NCBI RefSeq assembly: GCF_014805685.1
Contig: NC_060885.1
Span: forward strand, 29,262,632 to 29,326,631
Length of the DNA stretch: 64,000 bases
Origin: Silurus meridionalis
Taxonomy: Eukaryota > Chordata > Actinopteri > Siluriformes > Siluridae
Direction: 5' to 3'
Shown: positions 33,860 to 45,680 of the stretch, in pieces
Position numbering within the stretch: the stretch's first letter is position 1
How the letters are laid out: each line of letters begins with the position of its first letter
The notes under the pieces: model-generated
What the model was told of the DNA's origin: nothing
Seen by the model: the letters and a program-made list of their open reading frames with translations, nothing else
Databases searched by the model: none
Program-made: the position numbers and the translations under genes

Positions 33860-33990
33860 TAGAAGGCATCTGATCATGTCTGCATTTTCACGTCTTCTTA
33901 GTCAGAGAGAGACTGGGTCAGAGCTCGCTAACCACATCTGGTGCATACTGCACAAGCTCAAATATATTGTTACGGATTTAATAGCTGTTT
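33860..33990. repeat. 130-bp target duplication, right copy
   Basis: TAGAAGGCATCTGATCATGT through TTTAATAGCTGTTTT. It differs from the left copy by a C/T change and by GAGAGAGA versus GAGAGA. It continues into the remainder of the unclassified repeat, so this copy holds the ancestral right-hand junction. Confidence 0.92.
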
Positions 33991-34235
33991 TTTTTTTTCA
34001 TTCCACAATGGCAAACAGAGAAGATGAAACATTACAGATACACTTACAAGGAAATTGCATGAACCATTTATACTTGTGTTTACTTTCCTGTATAATTTGC
34101 ACAAAAACACACAATTGGCCTTCATTTCAAATCCCCAGGAAAACAAAAAAAAAAAAAGCACATTTTATAAGGTTAATATTAACGCTTCTGCTAGAGATGA
34201 TGTATGCGGGCGGTGCAGCTGTGGCTACAGTGAAA

Positions 34236-35150
34236 GGACACTTGTTGAATTGTGTTCATTGGGTTGCTTTTTTATTTTTTAATAATAGCATTCATTCTCA
34301 CTGTATGAAAAAACTGTCTTTGATGAATCACTGTCATACTGCGTTTGTCTATGATATTTATGTTTCTACACCCGTGGCATCATTATTATGGCATTAAGAG
34401 CTGAACTGATTCAGGCAGGTCACCACTAAAGGCCTAGGTGTGAAATACAGGCACTATAACACAAAGACCGTCGATCTTTTTCAGCAGAAATCCTCTTTTC
34501 ATGATGAGACAAAGCATGTATCTGGCAACAATGCGGCCTAAGTGTCTATTTACTTGCAAACAGCAGCTGCACGAACGATCCTCGAGCTTCTCGGAGGTTC
34601 ATAGTTTTATCAATGGCAGCTGTTACTGCTTTTAGAGCAAGGCTAGATGGGTTGTGAAGTGTACTGATGCATCACAGGCTTTAATATTATGAGGACCTGT
34701 ATTGAGAATGAAACATAAATCTCAAGGACTCTGTGTGTTTCCATGGTTTACAAGGGACCAACAAAATAAAAACCCGGGACCTAACAAAAACAAAGCAAAA
34801 CATTTAGTTTGGTTGTAACTCTCATGTTTCATGAATGAACCAAGAACAAAATGATTTGTTATTCAGGACATAATAATGAACAAAGGTCTGTAAATAATAT
34901 TTTATTACAGTTTTATGACCAACGATACATCAGATGTGTGCATTATTAAGTTCCGAAGCATAAAATAATCAAATGCATCTGCTCTGATTTTACAAAATGA
35001 ACAGAAACACAGGTGTAATTTTACCCAGGTTATAAAAATAAAGGCAAATTAGACATGTGATAAAGATGTACTACAAACAACATTGATGATGTTGAACGCA
35101 TGTCCTCAATTGAGTGTCTCATGGTTTGCTGAAGTTGTATAAAGTTTACC
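34236..35150. other. Intronic stretch, no recognised feature
   Basis: Non-repetitive AT-rich DNA. The 173-codon frame at 33876-34397 overlaps the repeat above and has no recognisable domain. Confidence 0.4.
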
Positions 35151-35154
35151 TTTA

Positions 35155-36065
35155 CAGTGTCTTTAGAAAGTGTTCCAACCCCTTTCAACTCTTGTTAATT
35201 TTTTTTCCCATTGTAGCCTCATACTGCAATTGTTCAAATTGACCGTTTTTTTCCATTGATCTACACTCGGTATTCCATAATAACTTGCTTTCGGCTTCTC
35301 CCGTTAGGGGTCGCCACAGCGGATCCTCCGCACGTTTGATTTGGCACATGTTTTTACGCTGGATGCCCTTCCTAACGCAACCCTCCCCAATTTATCCGGG
35401 CTTGGGACCGGCACTAAAAGTGGCTGGGGTTGGTTCCCTGACCGGGGATCGAACCCGGGCTGCAGCTGTGAGAGCGCTGCATCCTAACCACAAGACCACC
35501 AGGGAACCCCACACTAGGTATCCCATAATGACGAAGTGAAATCTGAATTCTAGAAATAAAAGGGAAAAATTTAATCACATGTACATTCAGTAGTATTCAG
35601 ATCCTTTTCTCAGTACAGTTACAGCCTCAAGTCTTTTTTTGGGAATGACAAAACAAGCTATGACCACCTGGATTGGGGGGATTTTCTGCCATATTTTACG
35701 GTAAATCCTCTTAAACTGGGTCAGGTTGGACGGGGACTGTCGGTGGACAGCCACTTTCAGGTCTCTGCAGAGATGTCAATAAGGCTCAAGTCAGGGCTCT
35801 GAATGGACCACTCTAGGACATTCACAGTTGTCCCTAAGCCACTCCTGTGTTGTGATGGTGGTGTGCTCAGGGATGTTAAATAGGAAGGTGAACCTTCAGC
35901 CCAGACTGTGGGCACTGTGGAACTGGTTTGTATTGAGGATAGTGCTCTGCAAACTCTGGCTTGGAATACTCCATGGGAAGAGGGCATTTCTGATACTTAC
36001 ACATTATTCAGTTAAAGACCCTTGAAGGTAAAAATGCTCAGAATCAGAAGGGGTCATCTGAAAAA
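35155..36065 (-). mobile_element. Tc1-like family C remnant interrupted by a SINE
   Basis: Ends and interior match a common fish Tc1 type whose ends contain AAAGTGTTCCAACCCCTTT and GTATTCAGATCCTTTT. On the minus strand, VLEWSIQSPDLSLIDI near 35757-35825 corresponds to the region of the third catalytic acidic residue (usually SPDLNPIE), here degraded. The element is split at 35283 by a tRNA-Glu SINE. The CCATAATGACGAAGTGAAA segment at 35524-35542 continues the left piece. Confidence 0.72.
35283..35510 (-). mobile_element. tRNA-Glu-derived SINE with target-site duplication
   Basis: On the minus strand the first 72 nt (35505 down to 35434) are almost a tRNA-Glu: TCCCTGGTGGTCTTGTGGTT, an anticodon loop CTCTCAC holding CTC, and GGGTTCGATCCCCGGTCAGG. 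The body contains CGGCACTTTTAGTG, AACCCCAGCC and GGGCATCCAGCG, and the distal end has GTGGCGACCCCTAACGGGAG and AAGCCGAAAG. It is flanked by ACACTCGGTATTCCATAAT (left) and ACACTAGGTATCCCATAAT (right), a 19-bp duplication with two mismatches. Confidence 0.9.
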
Positions 36066-37209
36066 TACCTGCACAAGTTGAGTCTGAATATGCCGAACTT
36101 TCCTCACATATATTACATTAATGTGGATGCATGCGTTTTAAACTGGAATCTGTAAGTATCTTTGGTAAAAAAACAAAAAAAACAAGGCAGACATTTTGGA
36201 AGAGTAGAGAGTATAGGTGTAAGATTTACAGCTTAAAGTGACACCGACTGGATTAATAATGGCAGCTAGCTGCTGTTTCCATAGCAGCGCTAGCATACAG
36301 CGTGAAGCGTAGCTCTTTGGCAGAATAAGAGGAGACAGCTTTGATTCTCCTGGGAGTAAACCTGCAACTCCCTGGAATACATGCCTCCCATCAGAAGCAG
36401 CTCGCAGCTTTTTGGCTGTCGGATTCAGAAACTGTTTGGAGAAACGCACATTATAAAAAATAAAAACAAAATCCACAACATCCCCTTGTGGCATTCGACC
36501 ACTAGGTTTGCGAGCGATGTGAGGAACTGCGTGTGAAAGATACGTGACTCTGAAAGGCAGTGTCGTTGCAGGGGGAGATGTTAATTAGCGCAAGTAATTG
36601 ATGTTTTTGATTTACGCGAGGACGAGGGAGACGCTGTCGGAGTGCCGACGCCCAGGGAGAGGCAGCGTGAAAGTGGATTAGTGGTGTTGGAGCAGTTCGG
36701 GGGGTGGCATCGAGCTGTACGCTAAATGCTAATAACGACAGGAAGATTAGCTTGTCAACACAAGGCTACTGCAGATAGCAGAGCTACAGTTTTTCCATAA
36801 TAGACCTGTTTGTGCATGATTAACCGACAGCAGTATTTCTATTATTTATTTAATTATTTATTTTTTTATTATATTTTTTTAAACATGACAATGCATATCT
36901 CAGTAGAGCATGTTTTGAGTGCATAAGGCTGTTATACTAGTCATTACCCAGAATTAGTGGCAGGCCATTGGGGCCAGCAAACTCTATTAGAATCAAAATC
37001 AGAATCTCTGACTTAAAGTTTAATATATTTTTGTCCATGAATATGTATTACATTATTCTCAGCAGTCTATTCTTTTATTTTCATAGCTTTTTCTCTCAGT
37101 TGAGTGTATGTTTATGTTGGAGTCACATCACGTGTTGCCGGGTTCAACGAAATCTGCCGTGAGGCCTTCAGAATCAGCAGTGTAGGCTCCTATAGCAAAA
37201 TACGTTTCA
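36066..37209. other. Intronic stretch, partly repeat-poor
   Basis: 36480-36830 is GC-moderate and non-periodic, with several CpGs and ATTAG/TAAT words; candidate conserved non-coding DNA. The minus-strand 118-codon frame at 36138-36494 has no recognisable domain and no matching splice context. Confidence 0.35.
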
Positions 37210-37742
37210 TTAAGCTGTTGCTTTAACCAATCAGATTTCGAGTTGGCACCACCAGGGCTATCTAGCAGGTGTACAATAACGTGAACATTTTTAAATCCTT
37301 TGATTGGAAGACAGTGGGCTAGTCAGAGCTCACAAACTGAACCTGTAGCAAACTGCACAAGCTCGAATTTATACGTGTGGATTTAATAGCTGCTTTTTTT
37401 TTATTCCGTAGTGGCTGCCAGAGAAGAAAGAAATAGATTTGTTTGCAGATACACTTGCAAGGACATTTGCAAGCAAAGCTGGACATCATGTGAAAAAGCC
37501 AAAACAGTTTAAAACAGTTTTAAAGCATTTACATAAACCATTTATACTTTTGTGTTTTCTTGCCTGTAGAATTTGCACAAAAACACACAACTTGCCTACG
37601 CTTTAAATCCCCAGGACAACTGTAATGTAAAGAAAAAAATGCACAAAAATGCAGAGAAAACCCGGGGGGGATTTCTGAGGATAATATCGATGCTTCTGTT
37701 AGAGATGATGTGTGCGGAGGTGCAGTTGTGGCTGCAGTGAAA
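37210..37742 (+). repeat. Unclassified interspersed repeat, copy 2
   Basis: Same family as 33223-34235, without the 446-bp insertion. It preserves the order GCTGTTGCTTTAACCAATCA, CAGTGGGCTAGTCAGAGC, GCACAAGCTCGAAT, GGATTTAATAGCTGC, ACCATTTATACTTTTGTG and GAGATGATGTGTGCGG. It shows what the uninterrupted junction of copy 1 should look like. Confidence 0.75.
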
Positions 37743-38782
37743 TAGCGTGCGTAGTGAAAATACTAGTATGTTTATTCATATAAATAATACATTAATATAA
37801 ATAATCAAATAATAACGCTGATAAAAAAACATTACACAGTAAAAAAAAAAAATGATATATTTATATTAAGTTTTTTTTTCCTGTGTAATTTTTTTTTTAA
37901 CCCTAACCCTATACACACACACACACACACACACACACAATTATCAATTATTAAAATATATATTATTTTTCTTTAATAATTTATTGTTGAACTATTTTTT
38001 TAATTGCACATTATTGTATGTTGTTTAATACTATTATAAATAAATAACTTACTAAATAAATAAATAGATGGATTTTTCTAGACTTTAATTGCAAGACTTC
38101 AATATTGCACCCAAACTCAATATAATGGCCCTGGATTACAATTCCCATCACCCACCACTCTGATCACATGACTGTCCCATGGCACTCGCACCTTTTTCTT
38201 GTTACCCGTGATTAGCACATGCATACGTTTCACAGCACTCCTTATCTCATGTTTATTTTCCATGGTTGTCGTATCTCACAATCTTCAGCTGCTTTTTTCA
38301 GGTTGTGTTTCTCAGGGTCGTGTTTCTTTCTTACTCTATTTTCTTTCAGCTTAAAAAAATTAAAAGAAATTTCTGCACGTGCATCCACGTCCCACTCTTT
38401 ACATGGCATCGGAAGTCTCAAATAAACGTCTCCTTACAGAGGACTGTGTCATACCTTTTAATTAACAAGTTTGTGAAATGTTCTCTATAATGTATGTGTC
38501 CATGTTGTTACAGTAACTTTGCTGTTATGCAGTATGTAACATAAAAGACTGTAATGGACCTCTAATAAGAGTACAATATGAACAATATATTCTCCACATG
38601 AGTTATTAATCAGCAGGTTGTAGAATAGCACTTGATCCAGCACACTATTCATTTGCATTCATTTATATATAGTTGGAATGTGCGCAGATTTTTAATTAGG
38701 TCACTACATCAAGGTTATGAAATCATAACGTGAACGGGGCGTGGACTATTTTACTATGCTAATAATAGTAATGGCAGCATTT
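37743..38782. other. Intronic AT-rich stretch with (CA)n
   Basis: A (CA)14-type microsatellite lies at 37912-37939, preceded by AACCCTAACCCT. Otherwise AT-rich sequence without an assignable feature. Confidence 0.45.
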
Positions 38783-39010
38783 TGACAGCACCCCAGGCCT
38801 CCTCACCTCAGTACATGACTTTACCAGCACCCTTGTTGTTGAATGTGCACACATCATCTCCAGAGCACTCCAAAATCAAGTGGAACAGATTTTAAGAAGA
38901 GTGGAGGTTATTAAAACAGTAATGGAATCAAATGTTTTTATCAAATCAAATTTTAAAGCACATACCATTTTTTTTTTTACTCAAGTGTCCACAAACTTTT
39001 GTCCAAATAG
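38783..39010 (+). mobile_element. Tc1/mariner family A, 3' end fragment
   Basis: Starts at GACAGCACCCCAGGCCTCCT, the same phrase as 3189-3208 in the family A copy at 2909. It continues through GTGGAGGTTATTAAAACAG and ends with GTCCACAAACTTTTGTCC then AAATAG, the family's terminal repeat. 5'-truncated. Confidence 0.72.
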
Positions 39011-39735
39011 TTTTCCCTTTAACTATTTATTTTGAACTTAATTATACACAACTTTTGGTGCACAGTTTATAGATACATCGCAAAGATAAAGCTTAAAAGA
39101 ATGTTGAGGAGATCATTGGTTCCTGTGGAGATCTATCATGTACAGTCGTAAGCAACAATAGTTAATAGGTAATACTTTGCTTACCACATAAAACACTATA
39201 TATGGAGAAAAAAAAGTAAATAAATAAAATAAAATAAAAAATTATAAATTTATCATTCTCAACTACAGTACGCTAAAAAAAAAAAAAAAAAACCCTGGAT
39301 GGAAATAGATGCTACGTGAGCGCAAGTCAACAAGACCACCCCTCGCTTCATCACATCATGGCTGCAACAGACAAACTGTTTTGGTTATTTAAGTGACTAG
39401 CATGTCTACTTACTGTAGTTCATTTGGAAAGCTTACTATTTACCTCACAGCAAACACCTCTCCATTATTAAATAGCTGATCTAAGTACACGCAGCTTCTG
39501 CCAATTGGTACGGTGAGACGTATCGAGAGCTGAAGCGAGACGGTCATTAGCTTGTAAACACCACGGGAACATCTGCTTTCAAATCTTGGAAAAAAGAAAA
39601 AACCAAATGAGTGACTCTAGAGACTGCTAAAAAAAGACCATTAAGGTTAATAGTGGACAAAATGTGATGCAACGTCGGCAAAATCCTTTTCTAGGTGTCC
39701 AAGTGGATCCTCAGCATCTGCACTTTAATGTCAGA
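39011..39735. other. Intronic stretch, no recognised feature
   Basis: AT-rich with an A-run at 39276-39292. Nothing assignable. Confidence 0.4.
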
Positions 39736-39884
<149 letters not shown>

Positions 39885-40616
39885 GGGTTAATCAAACCCT
39901 AAACCTACAGGTAAATATATACGTGTTCACATCAATCAACTACCTAAAACTTGCACAATTCAGATCCACTAGTTAAAAGCTAATAAATGGATTCGTACAT
40001 CTTTTTCCAGATCTCTATTTCATTACACATAAGATTTATAGCACCTGTGCGCTTATTTTTTGTCAATTAAAAACTTGTTCTCCGGAAGGCAACAATCGCC
40101 GGCAGGAGGTATGACACCGCATATTAAAAGGGATTTTAAAAAATGTTGAGTGCTACATGAGTGTAATTAGGGTGAAGGAGAAGTGTCACAACGAAATGTT
40201 TTGCCGTCAAGTAGGACATTAATTTTAATACAAAAAAATGAACACGGCATTAAAAAAATGTGATGATAGTAATATAAGATAGTTGTAGTACTTATAGATT
40301 TTTCCTGAGTATGCAAATTTACAGAATGTGTATATTTTTTTTTAACAATATTGAACATAGTAAATGAATTTAATACTAATCTATTAGACCTCCATATATT
40401 TGAATGTATATAATATTATTATATAAGTATTTAATACATTTTATTGTTAGGAAATTCAAAAATTAAAAAAAAGGTAGTTTTTCCTTTTTGATAATGATAA
40501 TACATCTTTATGACTAGATATATAAATATGTGGAAGAACAATATGAGCTCAAAACAACTTAGCTTAATAATGGAAGAATTTCAGCCAAACATTTCAATAA
40601 TAAAAAACCCCACATC

Positions 40617-40618
<2 letters not shown>

Positions 40619-40709
<91 letters not shown>

Positions 40710-40714
40710 TTTTT
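40619..40714. repeat. (TG)n(TA)n(T)n compound microsatellite
   Basis: A short TG run, about 72 bp of TA, then 14 T. Confidence 0.96.
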
Positions 40715-40746
40715 AAGTAATAAAACATTTTGATTATTCTTACATA

Positions 40747-41460
40747 TTTTTATATACACTGCGCCTGTGAAAAATCTCCCAATTTTACAGTAAGAAATCA
40801 CAAGCATGTAACTTTTGTTTGTATGCAACAAACTAGTTAATGTAATGGTATGATTTGCTTTAACCAAACAAATATATAAATGTATAGATAGTTCACTTTA
40901 TTTCCATTGAAAAATCCCCTATAAACATGAATAATTCTTTTACACACTCTTGGCAATCAACAGTCTCTTGTAGAACATGCCAAAAGTGTTCTTCACTAGT
41001 TGGAGATTTCTTTCTGACTTTGTGACTCAGTTCATCCCAATGCAGTTTAATAGGATTTAGGTGCAGTGACTGAGGAGGACATTCCATGATGGATACAGTA
41101 ACAGTCCATCTGACTGTTTGCTCTCTGAATAATGGTTGCAAAGCATTAAAAAGAAAGTCGGTTCCAATGAGCCGCAGTCCAAAGAGAATTGCACGGTGAT
41201 GAAGTATATAATGGTAGCCATGTTGGTTCAGGATTCCTTCCACCCATAATAAGTCTCCAACCTTCCCTTCTCCAAAACATTAAGCTTCCACCTCCATCTT
41301 TGAGGCAGTCTGATCACATATTCTCTCCTGTTCTTCATCTTACACAAGCTGTTCTGTTAGAGCTAAAAATGTCCATCTAGAGAACTTTCATCCACTTATT
41401 CACTTTGTGTTTTTTCAGTTTGCTCATAGAAAAAAGGAATATGGATGTTTCTCAAAAAAT
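40747..41460 (-). mobile_element. Tc1-like family D remnant
   Basis: About 700 bp on the minus strand containing most of the catalytic part of a Tc1-like transposase in several frames. Upstream of the main frame, the minus strand reads QRWRWKLNVL, a frame-shifted trace of the KHGGGS motif. The N-terminal DNA-binding half was not recognised. Confidence 0.8.
40893..41243 (-). pseudogene. Tc1-like transposase fragment, 116 codons
   Basis: An open frame starting MEGILNQHGYHYIL matches the Tc1 segment after the first catalytic Asp. LRLIGTDFLFNALQPLF follows where the second Asp (normally QQDNDPKH) should be, but that motif is lost to a frame change. Later WTVTVSIMECPPQSLHLNPI then KLHWDELSHKVRKK corresponds to WPPQSPDLNPIE..WDELDR. 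The catalytic Glu is replaced by Lys (LNPIK). Not functional. Confidence 0.85.
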
Positions 41461-44400
41461 TATATATACAGTATATACGTGGTGGCAGCAGCATACAAAT
41501 GTTAGTGACCTCTCACTTCCTTAAATATGAATAAATGAAATTCCTCCAGGGCTGATCAGACAAGAGAAAGAGGACTAAAGTAACGGCCTTCTCTTTGGTC
41601 TTTCTTCTTTTTTTTTTTTCACCTTTGTGGAACTTGAGGGCTGAATTATTCACACTGACACACAAACTGTGCTAAAAAAGTAATATGGCGGAGAAGAACA
41701 AAGAGAAATTGAGAAACAGACGAATTTTTAAGCAAGGGCCATTAACTTCACTTGGCCTGGCCTCAGTTTATTTATTTGATTAGCTCCCGCCAAGGCAAAA
41801 ACAGCTAAGTGAGTGGCATGCAAATGAGTTCATGTCTCTCTCCCTCTCTCGCTCCATCCATCCCACTGGAATTCATTACGGCTGTTGAATCCAGAATCTC
41901 CACGTTTGTGATTCAGATTTTTTTTCCCCTACTCATTTTTATCCACTGTAGGTTTCTTTCATTGCATTTTCTGCTTCTATGAAGGATTTGCCTCATGTAT
42001 TTCTACTGGAGATCCAATGGATTATCCTAAGCAACCCCCCAGAACCACCTTGTACACTTTATCCAGTATCTAATCTTTATCTTCATCATATACCTTCTAT
42101 GTTAATAGAAACCACACTGTCTCAAACAAAAAGAAGAAGGGAAGAGTATATATTTATTTTCATCTTCTGTTAAAGATCTCAGAACACAATATTCTTTCAG
42201 AATGCACAACTGAGCAGTCGTATCTCAAACAAAGAGATAAAAAAAAGAGAGAGAGATAGAAAGTTTTATATTAACAATAAATCCAACACCCTTACCTCAG
42301 CGGTTCTCCCCGGTGAGTAGGCAATTGCAAGCAATGACAGAAAAATGTTGCAGGATTATCCAATATTAGTGTCGGATGAAATACTCAGAAGTCATATGAC
42401 AGGAAAAGTAAATATACTGGCTGGGGTATGAGTGGGTGTTTGGGTGTGTGTGTGTGTGTGGGTTGTTTACACTTGAGTAATAATATCTAATACTATATGT
42501 ACTAGGTATGGAGAGAAAAAAAATGTCCCAATTTTTTTAAGTATTTTGGATATTAATGGTATAATAGGAGATTTATTAATTATAATTTTAATATTAATAA
42601 ATAATTTAAATATAATAAGCATACTAGGTTTATAATATGTAATGTAATTTTTTGCTAATGCATTTTTCATTTTTGCAAAAATGTAAAGTATTTGAAATGT
42701 ATTGCATTATGCATTATTGGTGTTTCTAATGCTAAGAATATACATATGGGAAAGAAATATACACGCAAAAGCATCGGTTTTTGACATTTTTCAACATACG
42801 GTTTTGACAATGACAGCAAATAAACATACATTGTAGAATTCTAGTAGTCATTTATAAGCAAAAGAACATTAATTTTAATATTTATTATTAATACGATTTT
42901 TTTTTCATGCACTTCCAAAGCAGTACAGCTTTTGCACAAACACAGCTGCTTTGTTAACTATAAAGATCTTTAAAGCATTTATAAAATCATTGCTCTAGGC
43001 TGTACTGAGAAAGATTTGTCCATACTTACACTGGGAAATGTGTGTATTCAGAACTGGGTTAAGCACGAATACAAATCATGCAATTTCAGAATTAAATCCT
43101 CAGTTCGTGCACTTCGGGGCTGATATTACACATGAAAAACATTATATGCACCCTGAGTTTTTCATAATCATGCTAACGTTAGCTGGATAGGAAGGTTACT
43201 TCATTTAGATAAAAAAAAAAAAAAAAAAAAAGGAGTTTCCTGTTCTACTGCTGTGGCACACTTATTATTTGACTGCAATCAGCTATGCTAAGTAACAATA
43301 CAGAGCTAGCATACAGTTAGTAAATAAACTAGCATATTTGCAGGAGGTCTAGGTTATAAAGCGTGTGTTTTTATATGATTAGTTTGTAACAATTCCATTC
43401 CTACTGTACTTTCAACTTGCATAATATGGTTCTGAGGTGTGGAATTTAGCTTGTTTTAACATGGCAAGCAAATTGTCTGGCAAGCATAGATGCTAAAATA
43501 ACTTGTCAATGGGGTCGCAACTATGGAATTGAAAAATCACCTAAAGCTCATATGGTAAAAAAAAAGTAAAAGTCTCACAAAAAACTAACAACAATAGAAC
43601 ACATCATATAATTTTAAATGGGTTCGACGGTTGTAATCGAAGTTGTATTGGTTTTAATGGTCCCTGTGTGTGTGTGTGTGTGTGTTTTTGGGGGGGTTTG
43701 AGGATAACCAATTATTGATGAGCACAAATGTATTAATTTTAATGGTTATGGAGCTGATGATTTGTAAAGATGTTTGTAATGGAAAGTAAAAGACTTTTTG
43801 TGACCGTTTCAGTTGATTTTATTCAGAACGGCTGCTTTAGCTTATATTAAGTACTGACATGAAACCCTCTTAATCATAACTGTTTAAAACCTTGCAGACG
43901 CCAGTTCATTGAGTAAAAGAAGACGAGAAAAGCAAAAGCGAAAAATCAGACTTCCCTCGAGGACTGGGTGAAGGTTTTTAATCAGATAGGAGCGAGTCCA
44001 GGCAGTGTCTACTTCACATGATTCCAAGTGCCCTCAATAGATTACTATCAGGCCTTGTCAAGACTCTTATTTACTCTGTCTCTATCTCTCTCTGGTCAAA
44101 ATATGGTTCAACACTGAATAGTTCACCCTGATTGGGCCTGATATGTGGTAATACTGGAGCTGGTACTATCTGTAACTATGCCCACTAAGAATTTATCTTT
44201 TAGTCTCACTTTTGATGAGGATAATAACTATCAAAATATTAATTCCACATTCCAGAAAGAACGAAAGAAAGACTTTCTAGTAGACTTCCACCTAAAGAAT
44301 CAGGAAATAAAACAGTATGTAGATGATAATACACCCTCCCAACCAGCAGGGGGTACTACCACCTAGATACTAACTATGTATCTCACATATTCACTCATTA

Positions 44401-44554
44401 TATTTCCAATCTTTACACCATACCTTTGGTGTTTATCTGAATTTCTTGCAGTTCCTGCTTCATCAGTCTGTATTAGTGAACTTGGGAGGCCATTTTGGAT
44501 TTTCAGCTCATTGGCCTTTCTATTTAATCACTGATGCAGTCAATCAACTGAGAT
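41461..44554. other. Intronic stretch, AT-rich, partly repeat-poor
   Basis: No gene or clear mobile element recognised. 41640-41900 has non-periodic sequence with an octamer ATGCAAAT at about 41819-41826 and could be conserved non-coding DNA. Short (TG)n runs lie at 42447-42460 and 43667-43684, with an A-run at 43211-43230. Confidence 0.4.
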
Positions 44555-44559
44555 CGGGC

Positions 44560-44733
44560 ACAAGTATGTGCTCGGAAAAACTATACAATTGCGAACTTCC
44601 AAACCTCATTTATACAGCTGAGAAGTTAAGATCCTCGCTCAAGAGCCTAGCAGTGGCAGCTTGGTGGTGCTGGGATTTGAACTCATGACCTAATTAAAAG
44701 ATCTTAGCCACTGAGCTACCACCCAGATATGGG
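44560..44733 (-). mobile_element. tRNA-derived SINE
   Basis: On the minus strand the head GGGTGGTAGCTCAGTGGCTA carries an A box (44708-44718) and GAGTTCAAATCCCAGCACCA carries a B box (about 44673-44683). These are followed by AAGCTGCCACTGCTAGGCTC and TTGAGCGAGGATCTTAACTT, as in the SINE at 5328. The distal tail with GGATAAG is not recognisable. Confidence 0.82.
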
Positions 44734-45222
44734 TGTGATGGTGAGGGGTGCACATACATTTGGTCACGGAGCTGTAGAAAGAACTAAACGTGAAGGTTGG
44801 AGTATGTGCTACTACTCAGGAGTACGACACAATTCAGATTCTGCCTTATGAACTGAAGCTTTGATTTATACACGGCTGTCGGCCATTGATCTACGGATCT
44901 TACAGAAGCTACTGCATTTTTTATGCAAGTCCAATAGCATCCGGAATGCCCATGCAGGTGTTCATAAAAGTGCAACACAAGACGATGGTATAAAGAAGGT
45001 CTGGAGGGCATGTATTCAATTTGTGGGGCATCGTTTCTTTTTACAATATGCAAACAATATTGTACCATTTACTCGATATCTGAATGGGGGCCTTATGATG
45101 ACCGTGATAAAGATCTGGTAAATATCCGCTACACGTCATGCATATCTAAATGAATCTGCTTCTAAATACGAACTCCCTTTAGGAAGGTTTAGGAACATTC
45201 AAGTGTCCTTAGAAATATATAT

Positions 45223-45680
45223 AGAGTGGTGTGAAAAAGTGTTTGCCCCCTTCCTGATTTTTTTTTTTTTTGCATGTTTGTCACACGTTAATGTTTCAGA
45301 TCGTCAAACTAGTTTAAATTGTGAACACAACATGCAGTTTATAAATGAAGGTTTTTATTACTGAGGGAAAATAAAATCCAAAACTACATGGCCCTGTGTG
45401 AAAAAGTGTTTGCCCCTGTTCAAACTGTGGTTCATCACACCCGAGTTCGATTTCTCTAGCCACACGCAGACCTGATTACTGCCACACCTGTTCGCATTCA
45501 AAAAAGCTCCTAAATAGGACCTGCCTGAAAAAGTGAAGTAGACCAAAAGATCCTTAAGAGCTAGACATCATGCCAAAGAAATTCAGAAACAAATGAGAAG
45601 GAAATTAATTGAGATCTGTCAGACTGGAAAAAGTTATAAAGCCATTTCTAAAGCTTTGGGACACCGGCGACCCATTTTCA
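45223..45680 (+). mobile_element. Tc1-like family E, 5' part
   Basis: Starts with GAGTGGTGTGAAAAAGTGTT TGCCCCC and repeats GTGTGAAAAAGTGTTTGCCC at 45397-45416. This is the terminal/subterminal direct-repeat arrangement of a widespread fish Tc1 family. From 45575 the frame reads KEIQKQMRRKLIEICQTGKS then YKAISKALGHRR, the N-terminal helix-turn-helix. The normal start codon at 45570 is out of frame with this because a few bases are missing. Sequence after 45680 no longer matches. Confidence 0.85.

Larger units (their letters stand above)
33223..34235 (+). repeat. Unclassified interspersed repeat, copy 1 (interrupted)
   Basis: Aligns in order with 37210-37742: GCTGTTGCTT...ATCAGATTTCGA, CTGGGTCAGAGCTCGC, GCACAAGCTCAAAT, GGATTTAATAGCTG, GAACCATTTATACTTGTGT, ATTTGCACAAAAACACACAA, and GAGATGATGTATGCGGG...GTGGCTACAGTGAAA. 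This copy is interrupted by the 446-bp segment at 33414-33859 together with a 130-bp duplication. Frames inside show no domain I know. Probably a diverged DNA transposon; family unknown. Confidence 0.75.

Noticed and set aside
35434..35505. Possible functional tRNA-Glu gene on the minus strand
   Set aside because: It is fused directly to a SINE body and lies inside a target-site duplication, with anticodon-stem mismatches, so it is the SINE head.
37901..37912. AACCCTAACCCT, telomere-like
   Set aside because: Only two units next to a CA microsatellite; far too short for an interstitial telomere claim.
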